From Letharia columbiana (Eukaryota; Ascomycota; Lecanoromycetes; Lecanorales; Parmeliaceae): 64,000 nucleotides of DNA. Under the pieces are notes generated by a model. That model was given only the letters and a program-made list of their open reading frames with translations. It was not told the origin of the DNA and did no database searches. Positions 25,981-40,020 of this stretch are shown piece by piece. The position numbers and the translations under genes are program-made. Every line of letters begins with the position of its first letter. Positions within the stretch are counted from its first letter, which is position 1. The stretch covers positions 496,001 through 560,000 of the forward strand of contig NW_023501038.1 in NCBI RefSeq assembly GCF_014066305.1, in the 5' to 3' direction.

Positions 25981-26720
25981 ATTATAATATTAACTATATC
26001 GAAGCGAATTTTAATATCTTTATTATTTTATAAAATTCTAAAATTTAAGATATCGATAATTACTCGTTAGTCGATCTTCGAGTATTTTCTAAGAATCTTA
26101 AAAATATAAAATAGCGATAAGAGACTCGTTATAATTTATATTTCTGCGATTAATTTAAATTATAGTCTAAATATATAATTAAGATAGATTATTTTTCGTT
26201 ATTCGCGATTTTAGTTAATACGTCGATAGCTAGATAAGTATGAGATAGATTATTAAAGAATATATAAATTATATTTTTATATATTTTATCAAAATAAAGC
26301 TATTTTTAAAAGAAATAAGAATAATATTTAAGAAAGTTATAGCGAGAGGGGGGATTAAAAATTAATATTATCTATATCTAAAGAGATTTTTTATAATAAG
26401 AATAATATAGTAGAGAATATTAAAGCTTTTATAAATATAGATAATAGATTAAAATCTATTTAAATAAGAGCTAATTAGCGATTAAATAGAACTATAATAT
26501 AAACTTCGTCTTTTATATTTATTCTATAACTAATATTTATAAATATTCTTAATTTAGCTTAATTATTATTTACTTCTTAAATTTCTATTACGCGATTTAT
26601 AATTATATAATAGAATAATAATTAACTAATTAATATAATTTATTTATACGAAGTAAAGATTAATAGCGAGATCTAGAAGCCTCTATATAAAGAATGCTTT
26701 TATTAGAAAAACTATTTTAT
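25981..26720 (+). pseudogene. RIP-degraded coding relic, about 245 codons
   Basis: The frame starting at 25981 has about 20 TAA/TAG stops in 245 codons and reads convincingly: DKRLVIIYISAINLNYSL (near 26116), NKNNIVENIKAFINIDNRLK (26392-26452), YLYEVKINSEI (near 26641). A few unaltered spots occur (TTTCTGCGA at 26141, TATGAG at 26240, ATCAAA at 26288). Charged and Asn/Gln-rich; no family recognised. Confidence 0.5.
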
Positions 26721-27069
26721 CTTTTATAATTTTAAAATTATTAATAGTAAAAAGTAAATAAAAGTATAAAGAGCTAAGATTAACTATTTAAGATAAATAT
26801 CGCTAAAAACGATATTAAGTAATCGAGAATAGCGTTTATTTCATATCGATTATATGAGTTTTATATATCATATTTATTTCTCTCGCGAAATTTAAATAAA
26901 TAATATTTAAATAATATTTCGAAGGAATAATATTATTAAGATAATAATATTATAGGGTATACTTTTAGAGAATTAATATTTATTATAGAATATCGAAGTA
27001 TCTTATATTATATATATATTATAAGATATAAATATATTATAAGACTAGAATTAATTTTCGAGCGCTATA

Positions 27070-27450
27070 ATATTCTAGAGGTAAGTATTTTAAGATTAAG
27101 ATCGATTTTAGAAGAATAGAGAGTATTCTATAATTAAGATTAATTCTAAAAAAAATAAAGTAATATAGAATACTACGATATTTTAGAGAGTGAGAGTATT
27201 CTAAAACTAAGATTAATTCTAGAGAGAAAGAGTATTTTAAAGAATAAGAATATCTTATAATTAAGATTAACTCTAAGAAGAATAAAGTAGTATAGAATAT
27301 TACGATATCTTAGAGAGCGAGAATATTCTAAGATTAAGATGATTTTTAAAAGGAAGGTTCTTAGAGAGTAGAGTATTTTATAACTAAGATTAACTCTAGA
27401 AAAGAGAGTAGTATAGAATATTACGAATAGCTTAGAGAGTAAGAGTATTT
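27070..27450. repeat. complex tandem array, period about 124 bp
   Basis: A larger unit recurs about three times, with 'gaata(c/t)tacgata' at 27168, 27295 and 27416 (spacings 127 and 121). Within each unit the motif 'attaagattaa(t/c)tcta' is itself repeated. Purine-rich on this strand with few C. It may be a degraded repetitive coding segment: 'gagagt/gagagc' blocks give Glu/Arg/Ser codons in some frames. Confidence 0.75.
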
Positions 27451-27960
27451 TATTAACGTCTTAAATATATAAAAGATCTTTTAAAATTTAGTCTTTAGAA
27501 AGTTATTTATATAGTTTATTTATATTTCTTTATTTTAATAGTAGTCTAAAAACTAAATTAAAATAAATATTAGCGAGATATTAAAAATATTATAATTTTC
27601 GTAATATTCGAAATAAGCGATTTTCTCTTTATTCTTTATAATAATTCCTGAAATAATCTTAAGTATTTAATTAACTATTCGTATACGTAATATTAATATA
27701 ATGATTATAATATATTAAGAGTTTAGTATTCTATTATTAATAAGACGTCTAGAACTAACTTAGAGATTTCTTAAATTTATATCTATTTCGAAATATTAAT
27801 AAAATACGCTATCGCTTAATATTAATAAGTATTATAGTATATAATATATCTTTTAAAATATAATTTAAATTTATATTATTATAAAATTTGATATATAAGC
27901 GTATAATATATTTATTAAGATACGCTTTTTTTTTAATAGATAATTAGAGTATAGACTATC

Positions 27961-28500
27961 TTAAATAAAACTATATATCGAGATTTATATTTATATTTCT
28001 ACGTCTTTTTAAGATTAATTTTAAATATATTTAATTACTATTATAAGATCTTTCGTAATTAATTAAAGCTTATCTTTTAGATTATAGATCTCTATTTAAA
28101 ATTTCTCGACTATATCGCGATAGTATTTTTTAAATTAATCTTTAATCTCTTTAAACTTTCTTTTTAAATCTATATTATAGAGCTTTAGCTTCTCTTCTAA
28201 ATTAAATATCTAAGATTATTAATATTATACTTAAGATTAATATATTTTTATTAAATTAATTCGTAGTTATATTTAAAAATTTAAGTATCTTCTATTAAAG
28301 GTTTTATCGATTATTAAGATCTAAGATTTTAAGATATTAGAGCTTATTTTCTCTATTAGTAAATAATTAGATCTAGTTATTACTAGAGATATATATCTTT
28401 ATTAAATTATTTAACCCTCTTAACTTCTTTTAAGATTTTCTTTATTATTATATACTTTTAAGTTTTAAAATATAATATATAAATATTCTTTAACGAAAAG
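27961..28500 (+). pseudogene. RIP-degraded coding relic
   Basis: The frame starting at 27961 has about 15 TAA/TAG stops in 180 codons and is stop-free over 27961-28060 (apart from one) and 28081-28166. It reads YRDLYLYFYVFLRL and DLYLKFLDYIAIVFFKLIF. Family unknown. Confidence 0.45.
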
Positions 28501-28741
28501 TTTAACGTAGTTAACTCTATAACTCTTCAAAAGAGTAATTTAGAGAATTATTAACGACTTTAATAATAATTAATAAAGTAAGTATTTAGCTTATAATTAG
28601 CTAAATATTATAAAAAGTTTAAAATAATAAAGTATATTTTCGCTTAGTAGATATAAAGAATAGAGAGTTATTAATAGAATAGATATTATAAGAAGATTAT
28701 ATTAAGTAATAAATATTACGATAAAATAAAGAAGAATAATT

Positions 28742-29420
28742 AATATTTAAAGCGAGATTTTTATCTTCGTAAACTACTTTAATCGAGTTATTCTTAGTCT
28801 TCTTAGCTCTTTTAATCTTATTTTAAATATTCTAAGTAATTTTATAAATTAGAAAATCGACTATAGATATAGTCTTTATAGAATATTTATTAAGCGTTAA
28901 TATATATATAAAATTCTAGCTAATTTTAAGCTCTAAATCTTTAAAATTAAGAATTTCAATTATATTAATTAACGAGATTATAATATTTAACTTAATCGAA
29001 TTTTATTAATTATTAATTTTAAATTTAATCTTAAAAAAGTTTTTATTTATAAATACGATATAATTATAATTAGAACTTTTTATATAAAATTATATCTATA
29101 AGAGTCTCGCGATATAAGTTAATACTCTAAATATTAATCTTAATAGAAAACTTATTATAAAATATTATTATAAGAATATTACTTTCGTAATAATCAATAG
29201 TATTATTACTTATTTATATATCGTTATTAATTCTTATAATATTAAAGAGTAATAATATATCGATAGCGATAAGAATAATATTATTATCTTTTACTTCTAA
29301 TAAGTTAAAGAAGCTATTATTATAAATAAAAGCGCTTATTTAATTATTTATAATTATAAGACTTCTTAATAGCGAGATAAAATTCTTATTAATCTAGAAA
29401 TTTAAGTAGAGAAGAAAGAA
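28742..29420 (+). pseudogene. RIP-degraded coding relic, one frame change
   Basis: The frame from 28742 keeps about one stop per twenty codons to 29100, reading SEIFIFVNYFNRVILSLL at the start. Near 29221 the best frame shifts to the one at 29221, which is stop-free to about 29322 (reads TSNKLKKLLL). Stops are TAA/TAG. Family unknown. Confidence 0.45.
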
Positions 29421-30239
29421 ATTTTTAGAGAAAGAGAAGTAATAGAAAAATATATTACTTTATATATTTTTTATTATAATCTATTACATCTTAACTAAGC
29501 TTAAAAGAAAATAAATTTTTAAGATTAATTAAAAGAGTATTTTAATCTTATCTTACTTAATAGATTATAATTAGAATTTTAGAATTTAATAAAATAATCT
29601 TATAGTTAGCTATATATCGAATTTATCTTCTATTATTAAATCTAATATTCTTTCGATTTTTTATAAGATAAGAATATTATAGTAAGATTATATATTGATC
29701 GATTATAATAAGATTAAGTTAATATATATAAGTATAATAGTACTTAGCCTTTTATCTATATTACTATAAATTTAATTTTTAAAAATTATTTTATCTAAGA
29801 TATAAGCTTTAATAATTTTACTTCTCTTTGATATTAAGAGTATATTATATTATTAAAATATTAACGTTATTATAATTAGAGTAATAATCGAAGATAATAA
29901 AATACTTTCGCTATCTTTACGTAAAAGAATTACGTCTTATATTATAAATAGAAATATTCTTAAGCGACTAATAAATATTATAATTAGAAATATATATATT
30001 AAGAAATCTTATTTAGAATACTAGCGCTATATAAAGAGTATAAAAACTATCTTTCTTCTATTCTTAAGTCTCTAGCTAGTTAATATTATATAATTATTAT
30101 ATCTCTAACTTTTCGACAAAAAGAGATAAATAAAGTTAAAAGAGATAAGTTGAGATTTAACGTTATTTAATATATAATAAATATTAATTTACTCTTATAT
30201 ATCTAACTAATAAAACTTACTTCGTCTAAATATTAAATA
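29421..30239. other. RIP-altered stretch, no resolved gene
   Basis: No dependable frame. Alteration becomes lighter toward the end, with CpA and TpG at 30114 ('cgacaaaa') and 30151 ('gttgag'), leading into a promoter-like segment. Confidence 0.4.
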
Positions 30240-30420
30240 TAAAGAGAATATAGCGTAGATATATAGATATGGGATATAATAATATAAGAGCTATAGAGTA
30301 TATAATTAGTTGATAATAATAAATATATAAATCCCCTAGCTAACTCTATCTTTTATTCTCGAAATTTATTATTTTCTTTTATCTATTATATTCTAATCTT
30401 ATAGTATAACGAGTATTTAA
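30240..30420 (+). promoter_or_regulatory. promoter-like or LTR-like segment
   Basis: A TATA-like element (TATATAAAT at 30324-30332) is followed by 'cccctagctaactctatc' and a pyrimidine-rich tract (to about 30370), and the relic gene at 30600-33640 begins about 250 bp further. TATA box plus CT-rich tract is usual for promoters of filamentous fungi and for LTRs. Moderately altered, with TpG at 30271 and 30310. I found no second copy that would prove an LTR. Confidence 0.35.
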
Positions 30421-30599
30421 TTTAATATATACTTCTAATAGCTTTTTAGTCTAGCTTATTACTATTATTTTATTTAATAATAACTTTTATTTAATCTTAG
30501 CGAATTATTATTTAAGCTCTAAAATTCGCTTTAAATTTAATATAATTAACTTGACGAGTAGTATAGATAATCGAAGAATATTCTCTACGTATAAGATTA

Positions 30600-33500
30600 C
30601 TTTAATTTATTATTAGTAAATTCTATCGTAATTAATAATAATAAGAGAGCTTTAGATCTTCTTAATCTATTAGATTTAGGCTCGTTAAGTAAACTCGATA
30701 ATTTACGATATAATATTAATAAGTTATAGCGTGTACTTCTAAATTAAGTAGAATAAGAATAAAGATCTTCTTCGATAGAAAAATAAGCTTACTAGATAGA
30801 ATAAAAATCTTCTTAATATATAAGAGTGGGAAGAAATATAAGAATATCGGCGTTTTACGGGAATTTTATAAAATTAAGAGATAAGATTAACTTTAATAGA
30901 AAGAATTATTTAATCTTTTAATATAGGAAAAAGAGTAAGTTAAGGCGTTAAGGCGTCGATTGAATAGCGAGCTCGCTATCGTTAAAATAATAATAAGACT
31001 TCTTTAGTAATACTAGATATCTAAGTATCTAATATATCGAGAGGCGGTATATTACGAAATTACGTAGTGCGGATACTAGTTCTATAATTCTTATTTTTAT
31101 CTCTAATATTAGAAGTAAGACATTAAAGAAATTACTTAGATATATCTTATTTATTAAATATATTTAAATAATCTAAATGAGAATTTATTTATTAAGATAT
31201 ATGAGATCTAATAAACTATTATTCGAAGGAGAATAATCTACGTAAATTAGATTTATTAGAGCTTTAGCCGCGATAGATTAAGTATAAAAATTTTATAAAA
31301 GTATAGTCTTTAATATAGAGAATATACTTATCTTATATTACGCTAGAAATTAAAGAATAATTTAATAATCTCTCTCTAAATAAAGATTTCTTTTAATAAT
31401 TTAATTAGTTGGAAATTAAGATTATAGAAGCGTATATATAAGTAATTATATATCGATTTTTTAATTATACTTTTAATATTTATCTTTCTAAATTTCGAAA
31501 GAAAGTTATTTCTACGCTACTATCTTTTTAATAATACTAATTATCACTTAATATAATTTTTTAAAATCGTATATATTAATATATCTCGATTTATATAGAA
31601 AATATAAGATATTTATTAAAGTAATATTATAATATATTTAATTACGACTATAGATAGCGATAAGATCTTCTAGAAGTTACTTAAATAGTAATATACGTAA
31701 AGTCTAATTCGTCTATAGTTTCTCATACTATAGATACTTCTTAAAAGAGACTCTTCTTTCTAAAAATAGATATACTTTTAATAAATAGAAGCTCGTTAGA
31801 GTACTTTCGACTTACGAGTTATATTAATTATAAAAATATATAATATCTAAAGAGTAATTAAGTGCTTTACTAATTTCGATCTTAGTTTTAATAGTTTATA
31901 CTTTAATATATAATTTGATAATTAACTTCTTAATCGCTCTAAGATCTTTAATTTACGAATAAAACTCTTTTAGTATAATCTCGAAAGTATCGCTTTTTTA
32001 TATTTTATTTAAATATAGTCTAGAGGATATAAATATCGAAGTTGAAGGGAATAGCTAATATACATATTTTAGATATTTACGCCTTACGTATTATTAGCTA
32101 TATTTTTCTCTTCTTAAAATAGAGTTACTTCTTTATTAACGTAGTAATATAAAATTGAATATTATAGTATATATCTTCTATAAGAAAAGATATTTAGAGA
32201 TAATGTAAATACTATATCGAGCTATACTTTATAAACTCGTTATTAAGAATTATAGGCTTATAATAATATTATATAAAGTCGTCAAGATTACTATTAATTT
32301 AAGTCGTCGATTTAAGCTCTTTTATATAATAACTCTTATCGATATAGAGAATTTAGACCTTAGATTTAATATTTATTCTTAAGAAAGTATAGGCGCTAAC
32401 GAGGTATTTTTAATATCTAGAACTTAATATAGTAAGTAGAATATCGATATTTTAACTACGAACATTATTATTTACTTTCTTTTTTAAGAATCTACTTAAT
32501 TCCTTTACTTAGTAATATATAGTTAAAATTTAGATGAAAGTAATTATAATAGATAAGTATTTTCTTATTACTTATAATATTTACTATTACGTCTTTATTA
32601 AGCTTAGAATCAAATTTCTTAATAATAGAGAGAAGCTTCTTTTTAATAATAACGATAAATTACGTATAATACTTATTTAAATAATTATTACGCTTTTTTA
32701 TAGTTAGCTTATAAAAGACGATTATAACTAATTCTCCTTTTAATATAATCTTTAAAATATTATTTATAATTATTTTCGAAACTCTCTTAATAGTAATAAT
32801 AGAGATATGAAATATAGCTCGATCTTCTAATTTACTAGCTTTTGCGATAATGTATATATTTATCGTAGACTTCTACTTATAAGAATTTATTAAGAATTAA
32901 TAATTAAAATATATAGACTTATATAAAGTAGAGAACCTTAATACATATTCGAGCGATCTTGAAAAAATTTATTGCTGAATATCGAAGGCGTAAGAGGCTT
33001 AGATATCTTTAAGATATTTTATTAAAAATAATAAACACTCGCTATTAGCTATAGAATTATCTTAAATATTATTAATATCGTAAAGACTTTTTAAATACAT
33101 CTAATTAATATTATATATTATTCTTAAATAAGGCTAATAATAAAGATAATCTTAATAAACTTCTTATATCGATATTTATAACTCGCTATTGCGATATTAG
33201 TAATATCTTATATATTCTCTTTATCTATCTCGCCTATAACTTCTTATTAAAGCGAAATAATAGAAAAAGCTTCTTCGTAAATCTTCGATAGAGTAAATTC
33301 TATTTAAGCTCGCTATGTTATCTTATTACTCGATTATATAAAATTAATTATATATTACTAAATTATTAATATAAAGACTTTATTATCTATCGATTAGCTA
33401 TAAAGAATATCTTTATAATCTTTAAAAGATATCTAAGATATTACGTTTATTAAATATATCTCGAATATACTATAATACTTACTCTATTAGAATATCGAGC

Positions 33501-33640
33501 GAGTAAAGATAAGCTATCGAGCCTAAATCGCAGATTCTATTATTTTCTTGAAGATTTTTATTATATTATCTTAATTGATATAACTCTAATAGAAGAATAA
33601 AAGTAATTTAGATTATAAAGAGAAGTTATATGAAGTTATT
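30600..33640 (+). pseudogene. large RIP-degraded gene, about 1000 codons
   Basis: This is the best relic. Frame 30601-30960 gives an acidic/basic helical-looking start (RVLLNQVEQEQRSSSIEKQ near 30733); then the next frame to about 31180; then 31202-31860; then the frame at 31861 to 33640. Outside 32400-32940 the last frame has about 15 stops in 400 codons, all TAA/TAG, with stop-free runs such as 33121-33288 (TRYCDISNILYILFIYLAYN). Stops crowd in 32400-32940 in patterns such as five in a row near 32788, as expected from a former Gln-rich (CAA/CAG) linker. A possible start is ATG at 31189, but coding seems to begin earlier. Two or three indels. No known family recognised. Confidence 0.6.
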
Positions 33641-33780
33641 AAAAATAATTAAAAACTATATTATAATATCGAAGTTATAAAAATAATAATACGCGGGTAA
33701 TTTATTATAATAAAGGTTTATACTCTTTAAGAGTTTACTAAAACTTAATAATATTTAATACTTTATTTTAATAAGTATAG

Positions 33781-34120
33781 ATAAAAAGAGAATAATTTTA
33801 GAAAAGTAGTTATATTAGATTACAAATATATTTATATATAAATAAATTTAAGAAGCTATCGTATAGTAAGCTTCGTCGTTAATTAAGAAATTAGAGATTA
33901 TATATAACGCGTTTAATTAGATTTAAGTTATATCTTATATTACTTTAAAGATAATTTTTAAATAACTTAAAAAGATTAGCGCTCGCGAAATAAGTTATAA
34001 ACTCTTATAGCCCTTTATCTTATAATACTTTTATTAATCTTAGAAGAATATCGATGATAGTTAATATCTTCGAATTTAATCAATAAAAAGAATTCTTATA
34101 CTATATATCTTCTAAGTATT
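33781..34120 (+). pseudogene. RIP-degraded coding relic
   Basis: The frame at 33781 has about nine TAA/TAG stops in 113 codons and is stop-free over 33994-34083, reading PLSYNTFINLRRISMIVN. It shares frame and strand with the end of the 30600-33640 relic, from which it is separated by a TGA and about 140 bases of mixed frames, so it may be the same gene's tail. Confidence 0.45.
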
Positions 34121-34740
34121 ATTTTTAGAATATATATTAAGAGTAAGAAAAGGGGCTAAGATTATAATAATATTAATATTAAAGAGATTTTATGTACTTA
34201 TATTATTAAGAGCTCAATAAAGATTATACTTTAAAAATTTATAAAGTTTAAATTAGACTAAAATAATAATTTAATTAAATATAAGATTTAGAGTAGTTAT
34301 AATTTATATTACTTTATAATAATTTTTAAATTATATATATAGTAATAACTTTAATAAATATAAATATAAGAGTTTATAGGTTTTAAGTATATTATATTAT
34401 ATAAGTAATTTTATAAATATATAGACTATTATAATTAATCTTAATATTTATATTTAATCTTATAAAGTTAAACTAGTATTTTATTTATATATAAAGAGAT
34501 TATAGAATTAAATTTTAATTTTTAAAATATTATACGATTTATTTTTAGCTCTTTATAATCTTATATTATCAAATCTTTTAAGATTTATAAACTCTTCTAT
34601 AATAGTAATAGAAAAGATATATAATATAGAAAGATATATCTTTAATATTATCTAATTTCTTAAGCGATAAATTATATATAATTATAAGTAATCTATTATA
34701 ATTACTATAATCTTTTCTATTTAGAAAAGTATAAAATTAA

Positions 34741-35240
34741 ATAAATATTTTAGAGATAAGATACTCGATATATACTCGAGATATAAGTATCTTATCTTTT
34801 AATCCTTAATATTTCGAATTAGATTTTATTATTATTCTACTTTATAAAGATTAAATCATATAAATAATAGCTTATAAAGACTAATACTTTAATTTTAAAA
34901 AGCGAATATTATAATTTATATTAGTTTATATTAGTATTTAAAAATTATCTTAAAGATTAATCTAAATAAATACTATTATAATTAGCGATATTACTTTTAA
35001 ATAGATATTAAATTTATATCTACTATAAGTATTATATTAATATTTCTTTTAGTTTATAAGACTATCTTCTATTATTAATATATCGCTTATAGTTACTATA
35101 AATTTTATATATAAGAATCTTACGCGAATTAAAGAAGTTATTATAATAAAAAAAACGTCTATACTCTTCTTCGAATTTAGTCTCTTTATATATTTCGCTT
35201 AATAAAGTAGAAGATAAAGATTTATAGTATCTAATAGAAT
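34741..35240 (+). pseudogene. RIP-degraded coding relic
   Basis: The frame at 34741 has about 16 stops in 165 codons, with a clean run over 35053-35200 (reads NLTRIKEVIIIKKTSILFFEF). Stop density is low only in the second half, so the first part is uncertain. Family unknown. Confidence 0.3.
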
Positions 35241-36840
35241 ATAAATATAATATTAATTATTTCTTCGATAAAGACTTATTTAGCTTAGTATATCAATAAT
35301 AAATACTTTATCGATTAGATCTTTTATAGTAAGTTTATTATCTAAAATTATTAGTATTTCTCTTTTTATAAATAATTTTATAGATTTTATTTCTTAAGCT
35401 ATTATATTAAATAAATTTTATATATTATAACTTTATATCTCTTATATTTATTAATAAGCTCTTTTAGATAAGAAAGTATTATAATAATTTTAAATTTAGT
35501 CGCTATTAAAAGTATAATTTTATACTCTTTTATCAAAGTAAATACTTTATATAATCCGCTATAAAGTATATAATATTTTTTTTATCTAAAGATCTATTAG
35601 CGTAATAAAGTAGTTTATATATAAATTTATTTTAAGACTTAATAAGTAGCTAAATTATTATTAACTTAAACTTCTATAACTTATTTATTATCTAAGATAT
35701 TATTATAAATAAATAACTCTCTAAGAAATATATAATAATTAACTTCTAAAAGCTAAACGTTAATATACTATCTTAGCTTAAATATTTTATAATCTTTAAA
35801 CTTATATTCTTAATTTTAATAGCGCTATAAATAATAGTAATATTAGCTTAAGAGAAATCTTAACAAAGTATAAAGTTTTAGTAGATAATTTATAGAAGTT
35901 TAAGAAGAGTTATTATAATAAAGATTTTGAATAAGATATATATATATAAGCTAGAAAATACTAACTTATTAATAATATATCGCTATATTATATAGATATA
36001 GAGCGTCATATAAATTTAATAAACTTATAGAAATAGCTTATAGAATAATTGATGAATATATTAAGATAAAGAAGAAGAATAATAAGTAAGCTAAAGATAA
36101 GACGCTCTTATTATTCTTAGTATCGCTCGTAATAATAAATAAGTAAATTAGGCTTATAATAAGTATATATAGATAAAAAGATTATATAAATATATTTTAT
36201 TAATCTTTAAGTATATTAAATATTATATAAGTAACACTTAGCGAAATTAATATAAAAGCAATAGATTTATAAACGATTTATAGATTATATAAAGAGACTC
36301 TTATAAGTTTAGCTAAAAAGTCGAAGTATAACTTAAAAAATAGAGATATTAGATTAATTAATAAAAGAATATTAATATAATTATTTATCTTCATTATCGA
36401 CTATATTCGATAAATATTATAAAAGATATTAATAAGAATATAAATATTACGAAGAATAAAATCTCTATAAAATTATAATTTAAGTAGATAATAATATTAT
36501 AGAAAGAAAGAATATATAAGATATTATAAGATTTAGATAGTATATATCTAAAACTATATTTATAGATAAATATAGAAACTAACTATAATTAAGACAATAA
36601 AAAGACTTTTAATAATAACTATATAAACTTTAGTTATATCTATAATTACGATAGATTTTAAATACTAGTAAATAAAAATAAAAGAAGAGAAAATAGAATT
36701 TTATTTATAGAAAATAATATTTAGTAAGAGTATTATTAGAATTAATATATTAAAATTCTATAATACTTTATTAGCGTTTTATATATCTAAATCTATTATA
36801 AAATAGTCTAAAGTCGTAAAGAATAAGTAAATATAAATCT
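35241..36840. other. RIP-altered stretch, mostly unresolved
   Basis: A low-stop + frame is visible at about 36602-36720 (reads LVNKNKRREN), but it does not join securely to the relic at 36841. The rest gave no frame. No repeats noticed. Confidence 0.4.
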
Positions 36841-39420
36841 CAAAAAACTATAATAGCTTTTAAATACGCGAAAACGATATTATAGCTAGATCAAAGAGAA
36901 AATATTATATTTAATAAATAATATTGTAATTTATTTAAGAAAGTTAACGAGCTATTAATAAAGATAAATATAAAGCTATATATTATTATATATAGAGAAG
37001 AGCGATACTTTATTTATAACTCTATAAATTAATAAGAATAATCGTTTAATAAGAATAACGTAATTTAATCTCTATTATAAAGAATATATTTAAACGCTAA
37101 ATATCGATTTTTAGAAAATAAATTATCTACTTATAGAACGTTAAGAATTTATTAAACTTCTATATCGCTTATTTATTAAGACGTAATATATAGTAATAAT
37201 TAGAGTTTTAGAAATTCTATTATAAAGTCTTAGAATAAGAAAGTAATTTTATATATTAAAAGTTAATCTCTAGAGTCGTTAAAAAAGCTTATATCTCTTT
37301 ATCTTTTATTTATAAATAAATAAATATTTTAATTTAAATCTTAAAATAATCTTATTTTTTTATATTATAAAAAGTAATAATATAAATCTTAACGCTATAG
37401 AAGAAAAGAAGTATCTTAAAAAGAAAATTAAAAGAAGTAAAAAAGTTTAAACACTTAGACTAGTTTATTAATACTAAAAATAATTTTTAATTCTTTAAAT
37501 AATATAACTTCGACTCTATTATTATAGCTTTAAAAAGGTTTTTTAATTTATAAAACTATATATATTAATAAATAAGAAAAGAATAACTTTGATATATTAT
37601 TAGCTTTAATATTAGAGGTAGTTTATTATTCTCTAAGATTTTAGACTTTAATAAGCTTCTAGAATAATATATATAAATAACGAAGATTCTCTTTTAATCT
37701 TAAAATATAACTATATTATAAATACTAAAATTATATTAATTTTATAAATTAAATATTAAACTATTTTCTACTTAAAGACGATATTATTAGAAAGTCTTCT
37801 TATTATAACTAGCTTAACTTTAGTAATTATAAATAGAATTTCAATTCTTAATATTAAATCCTATTATTCTCTCTTATCTAAATTTATTAAAAATAAATAT
37901 TTCGCGCTAATATTAATAAGCCGTCGTATCTAGCTATCGAAGTCGATTCGCTATTTAATCTTAGATCTTTATATATCTAAAATAAACTTTTTAAAGATTA
38001 TAAATACTTCGATATATAGAGTATTAAGAATTAGTCTATTCTATTAAAATTAAAAAAAGAAAGATATAATTAATAAACCTTAACGCGTATTAAAGATAAA
38101 TCTATAAATCTACTTTAAAAAATCTCATAGCTAATAGACCTCGATAGTATCTACATTTATATTTCACCTTTAATTATAAAATTATAAATTCTTATTCTCT
38201 AGATATATTTTATTATATTAAGATCAAGAATATTATATAATAACTTTAAGATATCGCTATTTAATATAATATAGATTAATATACTCTATATTAATTAAGT
38301 TAGAATTATAAGAAATTAAATTAATAGAATATTAATCTTAGCTAGAAGTATAATATTATAAGTTAAATATTATTATAAAGATAATATCGCTTATTAAGAG
38401 CTAAAGAGAGCTTTTAAGTAAGTATAAGCTAATCTTAGCGAAGTTATTTAAGATTATTAAAATATATAAACTCATCTTTAAGCTATAAAGAGTATTTATT
38501 TAATAAATCGATATTTAACTAAATTATATTCTCTCTATAAAAAGAATACTCGATTAACTATTATACTTTTTAATTATTAATAAGTTTAATCTCTCTAAGA
38601 ATTAGAAATAATAATAGAAGAAGCTAAATTATATAGACGTTAAGATTAAAAGAGATCTACTCCGCGTTAAATAAGATAAATTAAAAATCGCTTTAAGAAA
38701 GAAATAAAAGAGATATATTTTATAAGATTTTAAATCGATATAAATAAAGGGGAACGAGGCTTATTAATAAAAGTGTTATTTCGATTTTTATATATTTATT
38801 TAAACTAGTTTATCTCGCTATAAAAAATCGAATTCTAATTCTATCTATATTATATTATAAAGATTATTTAAATACGCTATTACTATTATATTATAAAGTC
38901 TATTTAAATATACTAGCTATCGCTCTATAATATTACTTCTTAATTTTAATTTTATTATTATTAAGACTAAATAAATAGCGTTACTTTTATTATAATTAGA
39001 ATAATTATAAATATAATAAAATAAAGAATATAGTTACTTTTCGTATAACTCTAAATTTAAAAAACTTTAATCTTTTAATATTTCGCTTATCTCGACTATA
39101 GCGATTAATAGCTTTAAAGAAGTTATAAATAAGCGAAGTAACGCTAATATAAAATATATATTAATAAATAATTAAAGAATAGTTATCGAATCGCTAAGTG
39201 AAATTAACTTTATTTCTTTTTATTTACTTTTAATTAAATATAGCTTAAATATAATAATAAAGATTAACTTTTATTAATTAAAGACTTATAGAATACTATT
39301 TTTCGAGTAAGATCTTTATACTCTAACGTACTACGCTTATTATATCTTAATATTAAATATTTATATTCGCTTTAATAAAAAGAAGAGATATAATTATTTA
39401 AGTAAATATCGTTTTTAATA
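36841..39420 (+). pseudogene. large RIP-degraded gene, about 860 codons
   Basis: One + frame (from 36841) is kept to about 39000, then the next frame to 39420. Stops are frequent (about two per twenty codons) but almost only TAA/TAG, as in a Gln/Trp-rich protein. Stop-free runs include 36961-37029 and 37081-37152 (YLNAKYRFLENKLSTYR). Other readable pieces are KPSYLAIEVDSLFNLRSLY (37918-37975) and SLSEINFISFYLLLIKYSL (39197-39253). It contains a 36-bp duplication at 38853. Family unknown. Confidence 0.5.
38853..38924 (+). repeat. 36-bp tandem duplication in a relic
   Basis: 'Tattataaag' recurs at 38853 and 38889, each followed by an A/C-T pair and 'tatttaaata'. The 36-bp period is 12 codons, in the frame of the surrounding relic (reads IIKIIQIR and IIKSIQIY). 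It is a small in-frame repeat of the former protein. Confidence 0.65.
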
Positions 39421-40020
39421 TATAATTTATTTCTAAAGATAATATATAAACTTAAATATATTTATAACGTAATAAATATATATATATATATACGTATATA
39501 TAGCGCGTAATATAGAGTTATAAAGTTAATATAATTGAGTTTAATCTCTATAAATTATATATTATATTTATAAAGAAGATATAATAATAAGATTTCTTTT
39601 AAATAGTCTAATATAATAAGATATAGATTTAACTATTATTAATATTTATTAAAAATAGTAATATAAGTATAGAGAAGCTTTAAGATTAAGAAGATATATT
39701 AAAGCTTCAAAATTAATATAATTCTTTAATATTATATCTATTAAGTTCTAAAAATAACTTCTTTAAAAGAAAGAAAGAATTATTAGATAAAGTTAAAAAT
39801 AATATATAGATAGAAATATAATAAAGAATTATATTTAAACTATATTAAGTTAATATAATTATATATTAATCTTATATTATAAGATAATCTTAGTATATTT
39901 TTAATTTAATATTATCGCTAAGAAATTAACTCTATTATTTATATTTTTTAATAATTATAAAAATACTATAGCTTTTATTCTAATATCTTTTATAGAGAAA
40001 ATATTTAAATATATATTTAA
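39421..40020. other. RIP-altered stretch, no resolved gene
   Basis: Includes a TA dinucleotide run at about 39477-39500 and 'gcgcgtaat' beside it. No frame or structure recognised. Confidence 0.4.
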
